A DNA stretch of 64,000 nucleotides, taken from Flavobacterium agrisoli (lineage in GTDB: Bacteria; Bacteroidota; Bacteroidia; Flavobacteriales; Flavobacteriaceae). The stretch is taken from contig NZ_JAEHFV010000010.1 of NCBI RefSeq assembly GCF_016522065.1, positions 1-64,000 of the forward strand, given 5' to 3'. A model generated the notes under the pieces. That model did not search any database and was not told where the DNA came from. It saw only the letters and a program-made list of their open reading frames with translations. Position 1 is the stretch's first letter; the number at the start of each line of letters is the position of its first letter. The position numbers and the translations under genes are program-made. Shown here piece after piece: positions 44,936 through 53,297 of the stretch.

Positions 44936-47302
44936 CTTCCTTCCCAACAACTTCTCATACCAAGATTTTTTCACTACCTCATTCCCATAGCCATAACCAT
45001 AGCCATAGCCTTTAGTGGTATCCGTAGCATTCAATAACAAACACATATTAGGAAGTTTCCTTTCTTTAAACAACGTATTCGGAATATGCAACATTCTTTT
45101 TTCCAAGAAATTCGAACGTACAACATACACAAAGCAATCCGCATGTTTGGCTATAAGCAACGTATCCGTTACCAAACTCACAGGAGCCGTATCCACAATT
45201 ATATAATCATAGTCCATTTTCAATTGATCAAAAAGAACCTCTATTTTTTGACTCATTAACAATTCTGCTGGATTGGGAGGTATGGTACCCGCTGGCAAAA
45301 TATAGAAATTTTCAAAATCGGGATGTTTTACTATTAAATCTTCCAAAGAGGCCTCTTTCGAAGACAAATAGTTCGTCAACCCCCTTTCCGGTAGCGACAA
45401 ATACTCATCCAACCTAGGATTTCGAATATCCATACCAATTAGCAAAACCTTTTTCCCAGAAAGTGCAAAAGTTCCCGCAAGATTAACAGACACAAATGTT
45501 TTCCCTTCTTTAGGAAAGGTAGAAGTCATAAAGATGGTTTTAGCTTTTACCTCAGCATTAGTAGGAACCATAAACTCCAAATTGGTTCTAATAATCCGCA
45601 AAGCTTCCGCTGTACTCGATCGACTGTTCGATTGGATCAACTCATTAGGACTTTCCGATATAGGCACATCCCCTATAAATGGAATCGCAACTTTACCTTC
45701 TAAGTCCAAACGACTTTTGATTTTATTATCAAACAATTGAAGGATATAAATGACTCCTATCGGTATCAACAAACCCAACAATAATGCTGCCAAATAAATA
45801 ATTTTTCTTTTAGGAGAGACCGGTACTTTTTCGGCCTTGGCAACATCAATAATGCGTGCATTCGGTTCGGTAGCCGCTAATGAAATGGCTGTTTCTTCTC
45901 TTTTTTGTAACAAATACAAATACAACTCCTCTTTTACTTTTTGTTGGCGAGCTATAGACCGGAACTTCTTTTCCTGCAAGGGAACTTTGGAAATCTTAGA
46001 ATTCAATTCACCTTCCCTGCTCGAGAGATTGTTTTGCTGAATAACCAAACTCGACTGGTAACGTTGCAAACTCGCCTTGATGGTAGATCGTAAAGAAGCA
46101 ATTTGTTGATCCAACTTCACCACCGTTGGATTAGTAGGTGTTGCTGATTTTAAAATCCGGTTTCGATTCAAAATTAAGGAATTGTAATCCGAAATCAACC
46201 CAGAAGCATCATGTTCACCCGATAATAAATTGGAAGGAATTAAATCAGAATTACTGCTTTTGCCCAGATACTCCAACATAGACTGTAAAACATTGGACTG
46301 AATAGCAATTTCTACCGCTTTTTTATTATACTCAGTAGACCCTTCTAAATACAATTTCACATCCGATTCAATATCGGTAATGTTATTGTTTTCTTTAAAC
46401 TGTGCCACATCTTGCTCAACTCCGTCTAATTCATCCGTAATTAAAACCAACCGATTGGCAATAAAGGCCGAAGTATTTTCCGAAATAGCGTTTTTATCCG
46501 CCACGGCATCGGCGTTATAAGACGCCACAAGCTCATTCAAAAAATCTTCCCCTTTTTGAGGCACTACATCTACAGTGGAAAGCGACAAAACACTACTGGT
46601 TTTACTCAAAGGGGTTACTTGCAATTTCGTGCGATACGAATCCACAATATCATCAAACGGATGCAGTACAATCTTCAATTCTTTTCCAACAGGAAGGGTT
46701 TTGTTTCCCAGGTTGCGCACAACAACCAAGTCCCCCAACTTTGTTTTAATCGCTTCGGTATACCGAAAGCGTTTTTTTTGACCCGAAGAAAAGAGCAACG
46801 TATCAGCACCATTCGCTACAGACAAATCAAAAGAACTAGCAGTTACAGACGAAAAAAACAGTTCAATAGGTTTTTTAAAACCTACCGTCTTTCGCCTTAC
46901 AAAAGCAACACGAATAGGGCTAACGGCATATAAATTAGCCTCAATAATACTCCCTTCTGCAATAACCGAAACACCCAAATTTAATTTACGCACAGCACTT
47001 TCTACTATCGTACGCGATTTTAATATCTCTATTTCATTATCCACATTATTACCGACTACACCCAAGCCCATATCCGAAAAAGCAGATAACTCAGACAGCA
47101 TCCCACCCTTTTTTTCATCTTTTACCAAAATAGTAGTCGTCACCTGATAGGCCGGAATCGCATAACGCAAGTACACAAAAGCACCTACTAAAAAAAGAAC
47201 AATACTTAAAACAAACCAACGCCAATAGTAAAGATACTGACCTACAATTTCGTTAAGATCGGTCGTTTCCTCTATAAAATCTTCATTCGTATTAAAATCC
47301 AT
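44933..47302 (-). CDS. wzc: polysaccharide co-polymerase and tyrosine autokinase (Wzc-type)
   Basis: A 789-residue inner-membrane protein. An N-terminal Wzz domain begins with a first transmembrane helix (WFVLSIVLFLVGAFVYL, about 30-46); a long periplasmic coiled-coil part (about 280-480) and a second helix (KIIYLAALLLGLLIPIGVIYIL, about 505-526) follow. The cytoplasmic BY-kinase shows Walker A FPKEGKTFVSVN, Walker A' LLIGMDIRNPR and Walker B DYIIVDTAPV. The C-terminus has a GYGYGYGYG tyrosine cluster, the usual autophosphorylation site. It controls polymer length and export with the Wza lipoprotein. The likely phosphatase is at 14820-15560. The stop codon is the end of a heptad array. Confidence 0.94.
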   Translation of the reverse strand: MDFNTNEDFIEETTDLNEIVGQYLYYWRWFVLSIVLFLVGAFVYLRYAIPAYQVTTTILVKDEKKGGMLSELSAFSDMGLGVVGNNVDNEIEILKSRTIVESAVRKLNLGVSVIAEGSIIEANLYAVSPIRVAFVRRKTVGFKKPIELFFSSVTASSFDLSVANGADTLLFSSGQKKRFRYTEAIKTKLGDLVVVRNLGNKTLPVGKELKIVLHPFDDIVDSYRTKLQVTPLSKTSSVLSLSTVDVVPQKGEDFLNELVASYNADAVADKNAISENTSAFIANRLVLITDELDGVEQDVAQFKENNNITDIESDVKLYLEGSTEYNKKAVEIAIQSNVLQSMLEYLGKSSNSDLIPSNLLSGEHDASGLISDYNSLILNRNRILKSATPTNPTVVKLDQQIASLRSTIKASLQRYQSSLVIQQNNLSSREGELNSKISKVPLQEKKFRSIARQQKVKEELYLYLLQKREETAISLAATEPNARIIDVAKAEKVPVSPKRKIIYLAALLLGLLIPIGVIYILQLFDNKIKSRLDLEGKVAIPFIGDVPISESPNELIQSNSRSSTAEALRIIRTNLEFMVPTNAEVKAKTIFMTSTFPKEGKTFVSVNLAGTFALSGKKVLLIGMDIRNPRLDEYLSLPERGLTNYLSSKEASLEDLIVKHPDFENFYILPAGTIPPNPAELLMSQKIEVLFDQLKMDYDYIIVDTAPVSLVTDTLLIAKHADCFVYVVRSNFLEKRMLHIPNTLFKERKLPNMCLLLNATDTTKGYGYGYGYGNEVVKKSWYEKLLGRK

Positions 47303-47315
47303 ATACTATATTCTA

Positions 47316-48110
47316 TTATTTTGAAGTCGAAACAATTAAAGTGATTAGGGTAATTAGTAAAGAGGTCACCGAAATGACAACAGAAGTATTCGGACCAACG
47401 GCCGCACCATTGACTTTATTTTTATTGGGCTCCACATACACCACATCATTTTGTTTTAAGTAATAAAATGGAGACGAAATAAAATCGGCTTTAGTGATGT
47501 CCACACGGTTAAAGGTTTTAACCCCATCCATTTCACGTATGATTAAAATATTACTTCTTTTACCATGAATGGTCAAATCCTTGGCCAAACTCAAAGCCTC
47601 TATTAAAGTAATACGCTCGGTCGTGACCGGATAAACACCCGGAACCCCAACCTCCCCTTGGATCGAAACTTTAAAATTCGTAATACGCAGGGTAACTATC
47701 GGATCTTTGATATAGGCTTTTATTTTAGTTTCCAATAGTGACAAAACAGCCGCACGACTAAGCCCTGATACTTTAAGCTTTCCCAAAACCGGAAAATTAA
47801 TATACCCTTCCGCATCGACCAAATACAATTGCAAAGTCTCTTGACTACGCACCACTTCAGGTCTTGTGGGAGTAGCTACACTGGCCGTTTGCAAATTAAA
47901 TGGCATGGCAATCTCTGGATCTTCTGCAGACACGATAATCGACAACAAATCATCAGGCTGAATCGTAATTTCATAGTTAGCACCAACCGAATCAGAAGCC
48001 ACAGCATCGATATTCTGATAATACACCACATCTTTTCGACTAGCACATGAAAAAACAAAGAAAAAAACGAATAAAAAAGCAATTCGCTTCAATAAGACAA
48101 AATGGAACAT
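47316..48110 (-). CDS. wza: polysaccharide export outer-membrane lipoprotein (Wza)
   Basis: A 264-residue lipoprotein. The signal peptide (LKRIAFLFVFFFVFSCASRK) has a lipobox ending in Cys near residue 22. The export domain contains YEITIQPDDLLSIIVSAEDPEI and an SLBB-like segment (VSIQGEVGVPGVYPVTTERITLIEALSLAKD), and a C-terminal hydrophobic helix (VVISVTSLLITLITLIVS) would cross the outer membrane. It forms the channel for the polymer handled by Wzc, encoded 13 bp downstream. A -7 promoter element lies just upstream (48129-48136). Confidence 0.92.
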   Translation of the reverse strand: MFHFVLLKRIAFLFVFFFVFSCASRKDVVYYQNIDAVASDSVGANYEITIQPDDLLSIIVSAEDPEIAMPFNLQTASVATPTRPEVVRSQETLQLYLVDAEGYINFPVLGKLKVSGLSRAAVLSLLETKIKAYIKDPIVTLRITNFKVSIQGEVGVPGVYPVTTERITLIEALSLAKDLTIHGKRSNILIIREMDGVKTFNRVDITKADFISSPFYYLKQNDVVYVEPNKNKVNGAAVGPNTSVVISVTSLLITLITLIVSTSK

Positions 48111-48128
48111 ATTTTTTTTTTAGAAATA

Positions 48129-48136
48129 CAAATATA
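48129..48136 (-). promoter_or_regulatory. -7 promoter element for wza-wzc
   Basis: TATATTTG on the minus strand, 18 bp upstream of the wza start, matches TAnnTTTG. No TTG is found at the usual -33 distance (a GTTAC is nearest), so the promoter is only partly consensus. The implied leader is about 12 nt. Confidence 0.5.
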
Positions 48137-48192
48137 ATTTAAAAAGGGAAAATCTTTTGTAACAGCAGTATATTACCCCTACGAAATTGTAA

Positions 48193-48297
48193 AATGGTTA
48201 ATTCATAATGGATAATGGTTAAATGATAATGGATAATGGTTAAATGATAATGGATAATTATGAATTGTTAATTGATAATTATCAATTGTCAATTAAC
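48193..48297. repeat. fifteen exact AAT-type heptads
   Basis: AATGGTT, AATTCAT, AATGGAT, AATGGTT, AAATGAT, AATGGAT, AATGGTT, AAATGAT, AATGGAT, AATTATG, AATTGTT, AATTGAT, AATTATC, AATTGTC, AATTAAC: 105 bp with no phase break. A 21-bp higher-order unit (GGAT, GGTT, TGAT endings) repeats inside. Confidence 0.92.
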
Positions 48298-48339
48298 AAT
48301 CAATATACCTAGTCCCCAGCACCAACGTACAACTTCCTC

Positions 48340-48573
48340 ACTCCTCCCCCAACCTGACCACTAAGACCTTAACCACTGATTACACTATTCACTATTCACT
48401 ACTCACTACTCACTCCTCACTCTTCACTCTTCACTCTTCACAACCCATAACTAAGATACTGACCACTCATTACACCATTCACTACTCACAACCCACAACC
48501 TGACCACTAAAACACTGACCACTGATTACGCTACTCACTCTTCACCCTTCACCCTTCACTCTTCACTCCTCAC
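48340..48573. repeat. CACTCYT/CACAACC/CACTACT heptad block across the PglE-like gene stop
   Basis: Runs such as CACTACT, CACTCCT, CACTCTT, CACTCTT, CACAACC, CATAACT alternate with CTGACCA, CTAAAAC words. The aminotransferase's last codons (FFSEE) and TGA stop at 48563-48565 are encoded inside its right end. Confidence 0.82.
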
Positions 48574-49711
48574 TAAAAAACCCCTCCAATACCCGTAAAA
48601 TTCGTTCCCGATCCGAATCGGTCAAATTAGATCCCGAAGGCAAGCACAAACCCTGCTCAAAAATTGTTTCCGAAACCGAACCGCCATAATAAGGATAGGA
48701 TTTAAAAACAGGTTGCAAATGCATGGGTTTCCAAAGGGGACGACTTTCGATATTGGCGCGATCAAAAGCAATGCGCAATCCTTCTCGGGTTTTTCCATTC
48801 GTAACGGCTGGATCAATCGTAATGGCCGTTAACCAATGGTTCGAAAAATAGCGATCATCCGGTTCCGTCAAAACAGTAACCCCTTTTATACCCGCAAAAA
48901 AACGAGCATAAAAAGCATGCATAGCTCGTCGTAAGGCCACATGAGCATCTAAAACCTCCATTTGTCCCCTACCAATACCCGCACAAATATTGCTCATGCG
49001 GTAATTATACCCAATTTCACTATGCTGATAATGAGGGGCATTATCGCGAGCCTGTGTAGAAAGAAAAATAGCTTTGTTTTTTAGCTCTTTATCTCCCAAT
49101 ACTAAAGCACCGCCGCCCGAAGTGGTAATAATTTTATTGCCATTAAAGGAAAAAACACCAATCGTTCCAAAAGTACCACACTTTTGATTTTTATAACAAC
49201 TCCCAAGCGCTTCAGCACTATCTTCCAAAATGGGAATAGCATATCGGGCAGCAACCGCAGCAACCGCTTCCACTTGAAAAGGCATCCCATACAAATGAAC
49301 TGCCACTATCGCCTTCGGTTTTTTGCCTTTAGCCATACGATCCACGATAGCCTCTTCAAGCGCAACCGGACACATATTCCAAGTGCTGCTTTCACTATCC
49401 ACAAAAACGGGAGTAGCTCCCAAATAGGCAATCGGATTGGCCGATGCCGAAAAGGTCATACTCTGACAAATCACCTCATCCCCCGCTTGCACGCCCAATA
49501 AAATCAACCCCAAATGAAGTGCCGCAGTACCCGAACTCAAAGCAGCCACCTGATGTCTATCCGTTCCCAAATAAGCCACTAAATCCGCTTCAAGACCATT
49601 TACATTACGCCCCAAAGGCGCAACCCAATTGCTATCAAAGGCCTCTTTTACAAATTTTTGTTCGTTCCCTCCCATATGAGGAGAAGAAAGCCATATTTTT
49701 GAATTGCTCAT
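48563..49711 (-). CDS. pglE: DegT/DnrJ/EryC1/StrS aminotransferase (PglE-like)
   Basis: A 382-residue PLP enzyme starting KIWLSSPHMGGNEQKFV, followed by LSSGTAALHLGLIL, MTFSASANPI, ILEDSAEALGS, and FNGNKIITTSGGG with the PLP-binding Lys near 184. The opening and the NGNKIITTSGGG block match PglE/WbpE-like enzymes that aminate UDP-4-keto-6-deoxy-GlcNAc. With the membrane dehydratase at 15.8 kb and the PglD-like acetyltransferase next to it, this gives UDP-diNAc-bacillosamine. Its C-terminal SEE and stop are read from the heptad block. Confidence 0.9.
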   Translation of the reverse strand: MSNSKIWLSSPHMGGNEQKFVKEAFDSNWVAPLGRNVNGLEADLVAYLGTDRHQVAALSSGTAALHLGLILLGVQAGDEVICQSMTFSASANPIAYLGATPVFVDSESSTWNMCPVALEEAIVDRMAKGKKPKAIVAVHLYGMPFQVEAVAAVAARYAIPILEDSAEALGSCYKNQKCGTFGTIGVFSFNGNKIITTSGGGALVLGDKELKNKAIFLSTQARDNAPHYQHSEIGYNYRMSNICAGIGRGQMEVLDAHVALRRAMHAFYARFFAGIKGVTVLTEPDDRYFSNHWLTAITIDPAVTNGKTREGLRIAFDRANIESRPLWKPMHLQPVFKSYPYYGGSVSETIFEQGLCLPSGSNLTDSDRERILRVLEGFFSEE

Positions 49712-49784
49712 TATATATTATAATTATCTATTTTCTATCCTATATCCCCATCACCACTCACAAGTCAACCATCAACCATCACTG

Positions 49785-49833
49785 TTCCTCACTCCTCACT
49801 CTTCACTCCTCACTCTTCACTCCTCACTCCTCA
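49785..49833. repeat. seven exact heptads (CTCCTCA/CTCTTCA) across the PglD-like gene stop
   Basis: TTCCTCA, CTCCTCA, CTCTTCA, CTCCTCA, CTCTTCA, CTCCTCA, CTCCTCA. The gene's TGA stop (49831-49833) is exactly the last three bases, as for wzc; on the coding strand the array reads TGAGGAG/TGAAGAG from the stop onward. Confidence 0.9.
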
Positions 49834-50445
49834 CTCCTCTTCAACATACCTCAAAACCCTCCCCGGATTCCCCACTACAACAGCATAATCAGGCACATCC
49901 CGTAAAATAACTGCTCCAGCTCCTATAATAGCCCATTTCCCGATAACCACACCCTGAATAACAATAGCACCGATACCAACATGAGTACCTTCGCCAACAT
50001 GCACCCCTCCTGCTAAAGAAGCATTCGGTGACACATGCACAAAATCGCCCAATACGCAATCATGATCCAAGGTAGCAGCGGTATTGACAATACAGTGTTT
50101 CCCAATCTGCACAGCAGGATTCACAATCGCCCCAGCCATAATTACCGTACCCTCTCCTACTGAAACATATTGAGAAACTACAGCTTTAGAATGAATAGCT
50201 ATAGTAAAATTGCTATTCAGTTTTTTGACAATTTTTTTTCGTATACTATTATTCCCAATAGAAACAATTACATTTCTAAAAGTAAAACAATTTTCAGAAC
50301 GCACAACCAAATTACCAAGAATAGTTTTACATTTTGGATCATCATCAACAATAAAAGCAACGTCGATTTGATTAGATCCTAAAATGTCCACAATCACTTT
50401 ACAATGACCGCTAGCACCATATAATACAACTTTATCTTTCTCCAT
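49831..50445 (-). CDS. pglD: NeuD/PglD-family sugar acetyltransferase
   Basis: A 204-residue protein: an N-terminal Rossmann-like part ([13 protein letters not shown], 8-20; FIVDDDPKC) and a C-terminal left-handed beta-helix with [20 protein letters not shown] (about 127-146), where the DHD His is the usual catalytic base, then [20 protein letters not shown]. It acetylates the amino group installed by the PglE-like enzyme using acetyl-CoA. It overlaps the sugar-phosphate transferase gene by 14 bp. The last residues EEE and stop lie in a heptad array. Confidence 0.9.
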   Translation of the reverse strand: MEKDKVVLYGASGHCKVIVDILGSNQIDVAFIVDDDPKCKTILGNLVVRSENCFTFRNVIVSIGNNSIRKKIVKKLNSNFTIAIHSKAVVSQYVSVGEGTVIMAGAIVNPAVQIGKHCIVNTAATLDHDCVLGDFVHVSPNASLAGGVHVGEGTHVGIGAIVIQGVVIGKWAIIGAGAVILRDVPDYAVVVGNPGRVLRYVEEE

Positions 50446-51037
50446 TAAAGGGTTCCATTGTAGCCGAATTCACAGCATTAATGCCTTCCGACTTAAATAC
50501 TTTCTGTATTGTTAAAAAAAAAATACGCAAATCCAACCACCAACTAAGACGATCCACATACCAAACATCATACTCAAATTTCTGTTCCCAAGAAATTGCA
50601 TTTCGCCCATTTACCTGTGCCCACCCGGTAATACCAGGGCGAACTTCATGCCGCCTTTTTTGCATTTCATTGTACAGCGGTAAATAGTGTGGTAACAAAG
50701 GCCGCGGTCCTATCAAGCTCATATCGCCTTTTAACACATTGAGCAATTGAGGCAGTTCGTCTAAAGAAGTCTTACGAACAAATGAACCTACGGGCGTCAA
50801 ACGCTCCGCATCCGACAACAAATTGCCTTTGGAGTCCTTTTTATCATTCATGGTCTTGAATTTGATGATACAAAACAATTTTTCGTCTTTACCAGGACGC
50901 AATTGAAAAAAGAAAGGTTTACCCTGATTGGCAAAAAACAAACCAATTGTTGCTAGAATAAACAACGGACTAAACAATAACAAGGCTAGAAAAGCAGCTA
51001 CAAAATCAAGTAGTCTTTTGAAAAAATACTTATACAT
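50432..51037 (-). CDS. pglC: undecaprenyl-phosphate sugar-phosphotransferase (PglC-like)
   Basis: A 201-residue monotopic phosphoglycosyl transferase. It has one N-terminal membrane hairpin ([21 protein letters not shown]), [20 protein letters not shown], the catalytic DE in [28 protein letters not shown] and [19 protein letters not shown]. There is no WcaJ-type membrane domain, so it is of the small PglC type. It transfers the diNAc-bacillosamine-1-phosphate made by its neighbours to undecaprenyl phosphate, starting one glycan. It overlaps both neighbours (14 and 8 bp). Confidence 0.93.
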   Translation of the reverse strand: MYKYFFKRLLDFVAAFLALLLFSPLFILATIGLFFANQGKPFFFQLRPGKDEKLFCIIKFKTMNDKKDSKGNLLSDAERLTPVGSFVRKTSLDELPQLLNVLKGDMSLIGPRPLLPHYLPLYNEMQKRRHEVRPGITGWAQVNGRNAISWEQKFEYDVWYVDRLSWWLDLRIFFLTIQKVFKSEGINAVNSATMEPFNGER

Positions 51038-52184
51038 ATCTTTCTAAACTTTTATATTCAGCCAAAATAGCTTCCCAAACTACTTTTTGTTCATAACGAT
51101 TGACTATCATAGGCCTTGCTTTTGCTTGCAGTTTATGGCGGTAACTTTCGTTTTGTAGCATTTTTTGCATGGCATCATAAATTGCAGCACTATCTTTTAC
51201 CGGAATAATCATCCCGTTCTCTCCTTCAACTATAATTTCATTACAACCATTAATATTACTGACAATACTTGGCAATCCCATAGCACCCGCCTGCATTACC
51301 ACATTCGGAAAACCTTCTCTGTAACTCGGAAAAACCAAGGCGTCTGAAATAGCAAAATAGGGACGTACATCTGATTGAAAGCCAACACTAATTATCGATG
51401 TATTAGTTGCAATTGCATCCAAAGTGGTTTGATGTAAAGCATCTAATTCTGATTCCAAAGAACCAACAAGTAATAATTTAGCACCTAAAGTTTCGAGTTT
51501 ACAAAAAGCATCAATTAACTCATTAATTCCTTTGTCTCCTACCAAACGTCCTACGAAAACAAACACAAAATTATCAGGATGTATGTTCCATTTTTCCCTC
51601 AGCTTTTGATTGTCTTCTTTTGAAAAATGAGAGCAATTAAAATGAGTGGTATCGATACCATTGGAACTACCATTAGCCAGCACTTTCAATTTCTCTGGTT
51701 GGCAAAATTGTTCTTGTATAATAATATCTTTTAACCCAAAAGAATTGGGATAAATTTTAGTGGCGCATTTATAGGTAATTTTTTCAACAAAATTCAATAG
51801 TTTTCTTTTATTTCCTGTGGCTTCTAAAAGTGGTAATCCTGCTACAGTGTGTAATCTATGAGGAACTCTTGCCAGTTTTGCTGCTATCATTCCTACTGTA
51901 CCCGCTTTTGGTGTATGGGTATGGACAATTAAGGGTTGTTCTCTTTTGAAAAACTGATACAAATGCCAAACGGCTTTGAGATCCTGAAGAGGAGTTATTT
52001 TCCTAGTCATTTCCACCGCAAAAGTTTTCACTTCTTCTTTTTTACTAATTTTATTAAGTGCATTGCTATCGGAAGAAACGGCAATGACTTCATAAAAGGA
52101 ACTCATGAATTTCAGTTGCCCCGATAATAATTTATCAAGGGAAATAGGAACAGTCGTTATGCGTATTAATTTATTTTGTTTCAT
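51030..52184 (-). CDS. glycosyltransferase family 4 (PglA-like)
   Basis: A 384-residue GT-B enzyme. N-terminal acceptor half with [22 protein letters not shown] and [18 protein letters not shown]; donor half with [20 protein letters not shown] and [18 protein letters not shown] (about 291-308). The HTHTPKAG and TVAGLP segments are characteristic of PglA-like enzymes that add the second sugar onto lipid-linked bacillosamine. It overlaps the PglC-like gene by 8 bp, which fits that order of action. The donor, GalNAc in Campylobacter, is only inferred. Confidence 0.9.
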   Translation of the reverse strand: MKQNKLIRITTVPISLDKLLSGQLKFMSSFYEVIAVSSDSNALNKISKKEEVKTFAVEMTRKITPLQDLKAVWHLYQFFKREQPLIVHTHTPKAGTVGMIAAKLARVPHRLHTVAGLPLLEATGNKRKLLNFVEKITYKCATKIYPNSFGLKDIIIQEQFCQPEKLKVLANGSSNGIDTTHFNCSHFSKEDNQKLREKWNIHPDNFVFVFVGRLVGDKGINELIDAFCKLETLGAKLLLVGSLESELDALHQTTLDAIATNTSIISVGFQSDVRPYFAISDALVFPSYREGFPNVVMQAGAMGLPSIVSNINGCNEIIVEGENGMIIPVKDSAAIYDAMQKMLQNESYRHKLQAKARPMIVNRYEQKVVWEAILAEYKSLERYV

Positions 52185-52217
52185 TACTTTTAATAAAAAC
52201 TTAGAGTCTCATTACGA

Positions 52218-53297
52218 CTAATTATTTTGAAATTTTCTTTCTATTAAATAGTAAAATCCATATGAAATTAAAACACAAAATGGAACTACTAAAAAACACA
52301 TAATCATCAATGTATTATTATAACTTATTATAAAATATTTCATGAGATAAAGATTAAAAAGAGCTAATATTGGCCCATGAATTAAATATAAGCTATAGGA
52401 TATCTTACCCAAAAAACCGAGACACTTACCAGACAAAACATTAATTAATTTATTAGACAAACCATTTAATTGAATCTTCGTTAATAGATATAATAAAAAG
52501 GCGAAATTTAATCCGAAAAAAACCTGATATATAGCTTTAGCAGGGAATTTATAATAAACTGCTAAACACATAGGAATAAACAATAACAAACAGCATGGCA
52601 ATAATTGAACTTCATTTATTTCGAAAGAATTTGAAAATGTAAAATAAGCTGAAATAACTCCCATAAAAAATAATAAAATAAATTGTGGTTCAGCAAAGGG
52701 AACTAGTTTGTATAGTATAATCGTTAGAATTAGACTAAAAAAAATGGCTGTAATCAGATTAAATTTTCTCCAAAAAAACAATAGTACTGGAAACACAAAA
52801 TATATTTGCCATTCAGTAGCAACACTCCAATGAGCTCCATTTATTTTATAAATCCAATCTACATTCCAATTATGAACTAAAAAAACATGCGCAATTACAC
52901 TTGGTGCTGTTAATGGAATCTTGCTATCCCAAACAGTATTAGCTGGTTCCTGGAGTATTGGAAAAATATAATATAAAATAATACTAAAAAGTAGCGCCAT
53001 ATAATACGGGAAAATAATTCTATTTGACCTCCTTTTAATATATACTATAAAACCTTTTTTTAATAAAAGATCATTATTTACTACAGGAATTGCTAAACAA
53101 AAACCAGATAGGACAATAAATATTGAAACAGAAATATGTCCAATAGAATTTATCTTTTGTAATACATTAAGGAATAAATTATCTGAGAAATGAAATCCGC
53201 TTTTAGTAAAAAGCATAGCATGAAATAAAACAACAAATAAAGCACTGGCTCCTCTGATACCATCTAAAAATGAAATTCTGATTTTTTGATCTTGCAT
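52218..53297 (-). CDS. acyltransferase family 3 (OafA/YrhL-type membrane O-acyltransferase)
   Basis: A 359-residue protein with about ten transmembrane helices. It starts RISFLDGIRGASALFVVLFH (about 7-26), where the R and H are the conserved family residues, and contains NGAHWSVATEWQIYF (about 154-168) and the C-terminal SYSLYLIHGPIL (about 300-311). It transfers an acetyl or other acyl group to the glycan, probably on the periplasmic side. Its start overlaps the stop of the beta-helix gene by one base. Confidence 0.9.
   Translation of the reverse strand: MQDQKIRISFLDGIRGASALFVVLFHAMLFTKSGFHFSDNLFLNVLQKINSIGHISVSIFIVLSGFCLAIPVVNNDLLLKKGFIVYIKRRSNRIIFPYYMALLFSIILYYIFPILQEPANTVWDSKIPLTAPSVIAHVFLVHNWNVDWIYKINGAHWSVATEWQIYFVFPVLLFFWRKFNLITAIFFSLILTIILYKLVPFAEPQFILLFFMGVISAYFTFSNSFEINEVQLLPCCLLLFIPMCLAVYYKFPAKAIYQVFFGLNFAFLLYLLTKIQLNGLSNKLINVLSGKCLGFLGKISYSLYLIHGPILALFNLYLMKYFIISYNNTLMIMCFLVVPFCVLISYGFYYLIERKFQNN

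Larger units (their letters stand above)
48111..48562. other. 452-bp intergenic region, mostly heptad arrays
   Basis: Contains the wza promoter element, the AAT-type heptad array (48193-48297) and a CACTCYT/CACAACC-type block with interspersed ACTGATTAC words (about 48340-48573) that crosses the stop of the aminotransferase gene. No gene is supported on either strand. Confidence 0.8.

Noticed and set aside
46556-46933. Plus-strand open frame inside wzc
   Set aside because: Antisense shadow of a well-supported kinase gene, with no recognisable domain.
49444-49905. Plus-strand open frame of about 150 codons
   Set aside because: It is antisense to the PglE-like gene and then reads heptad repeat (Ser/Leu/His-rich); no family features.
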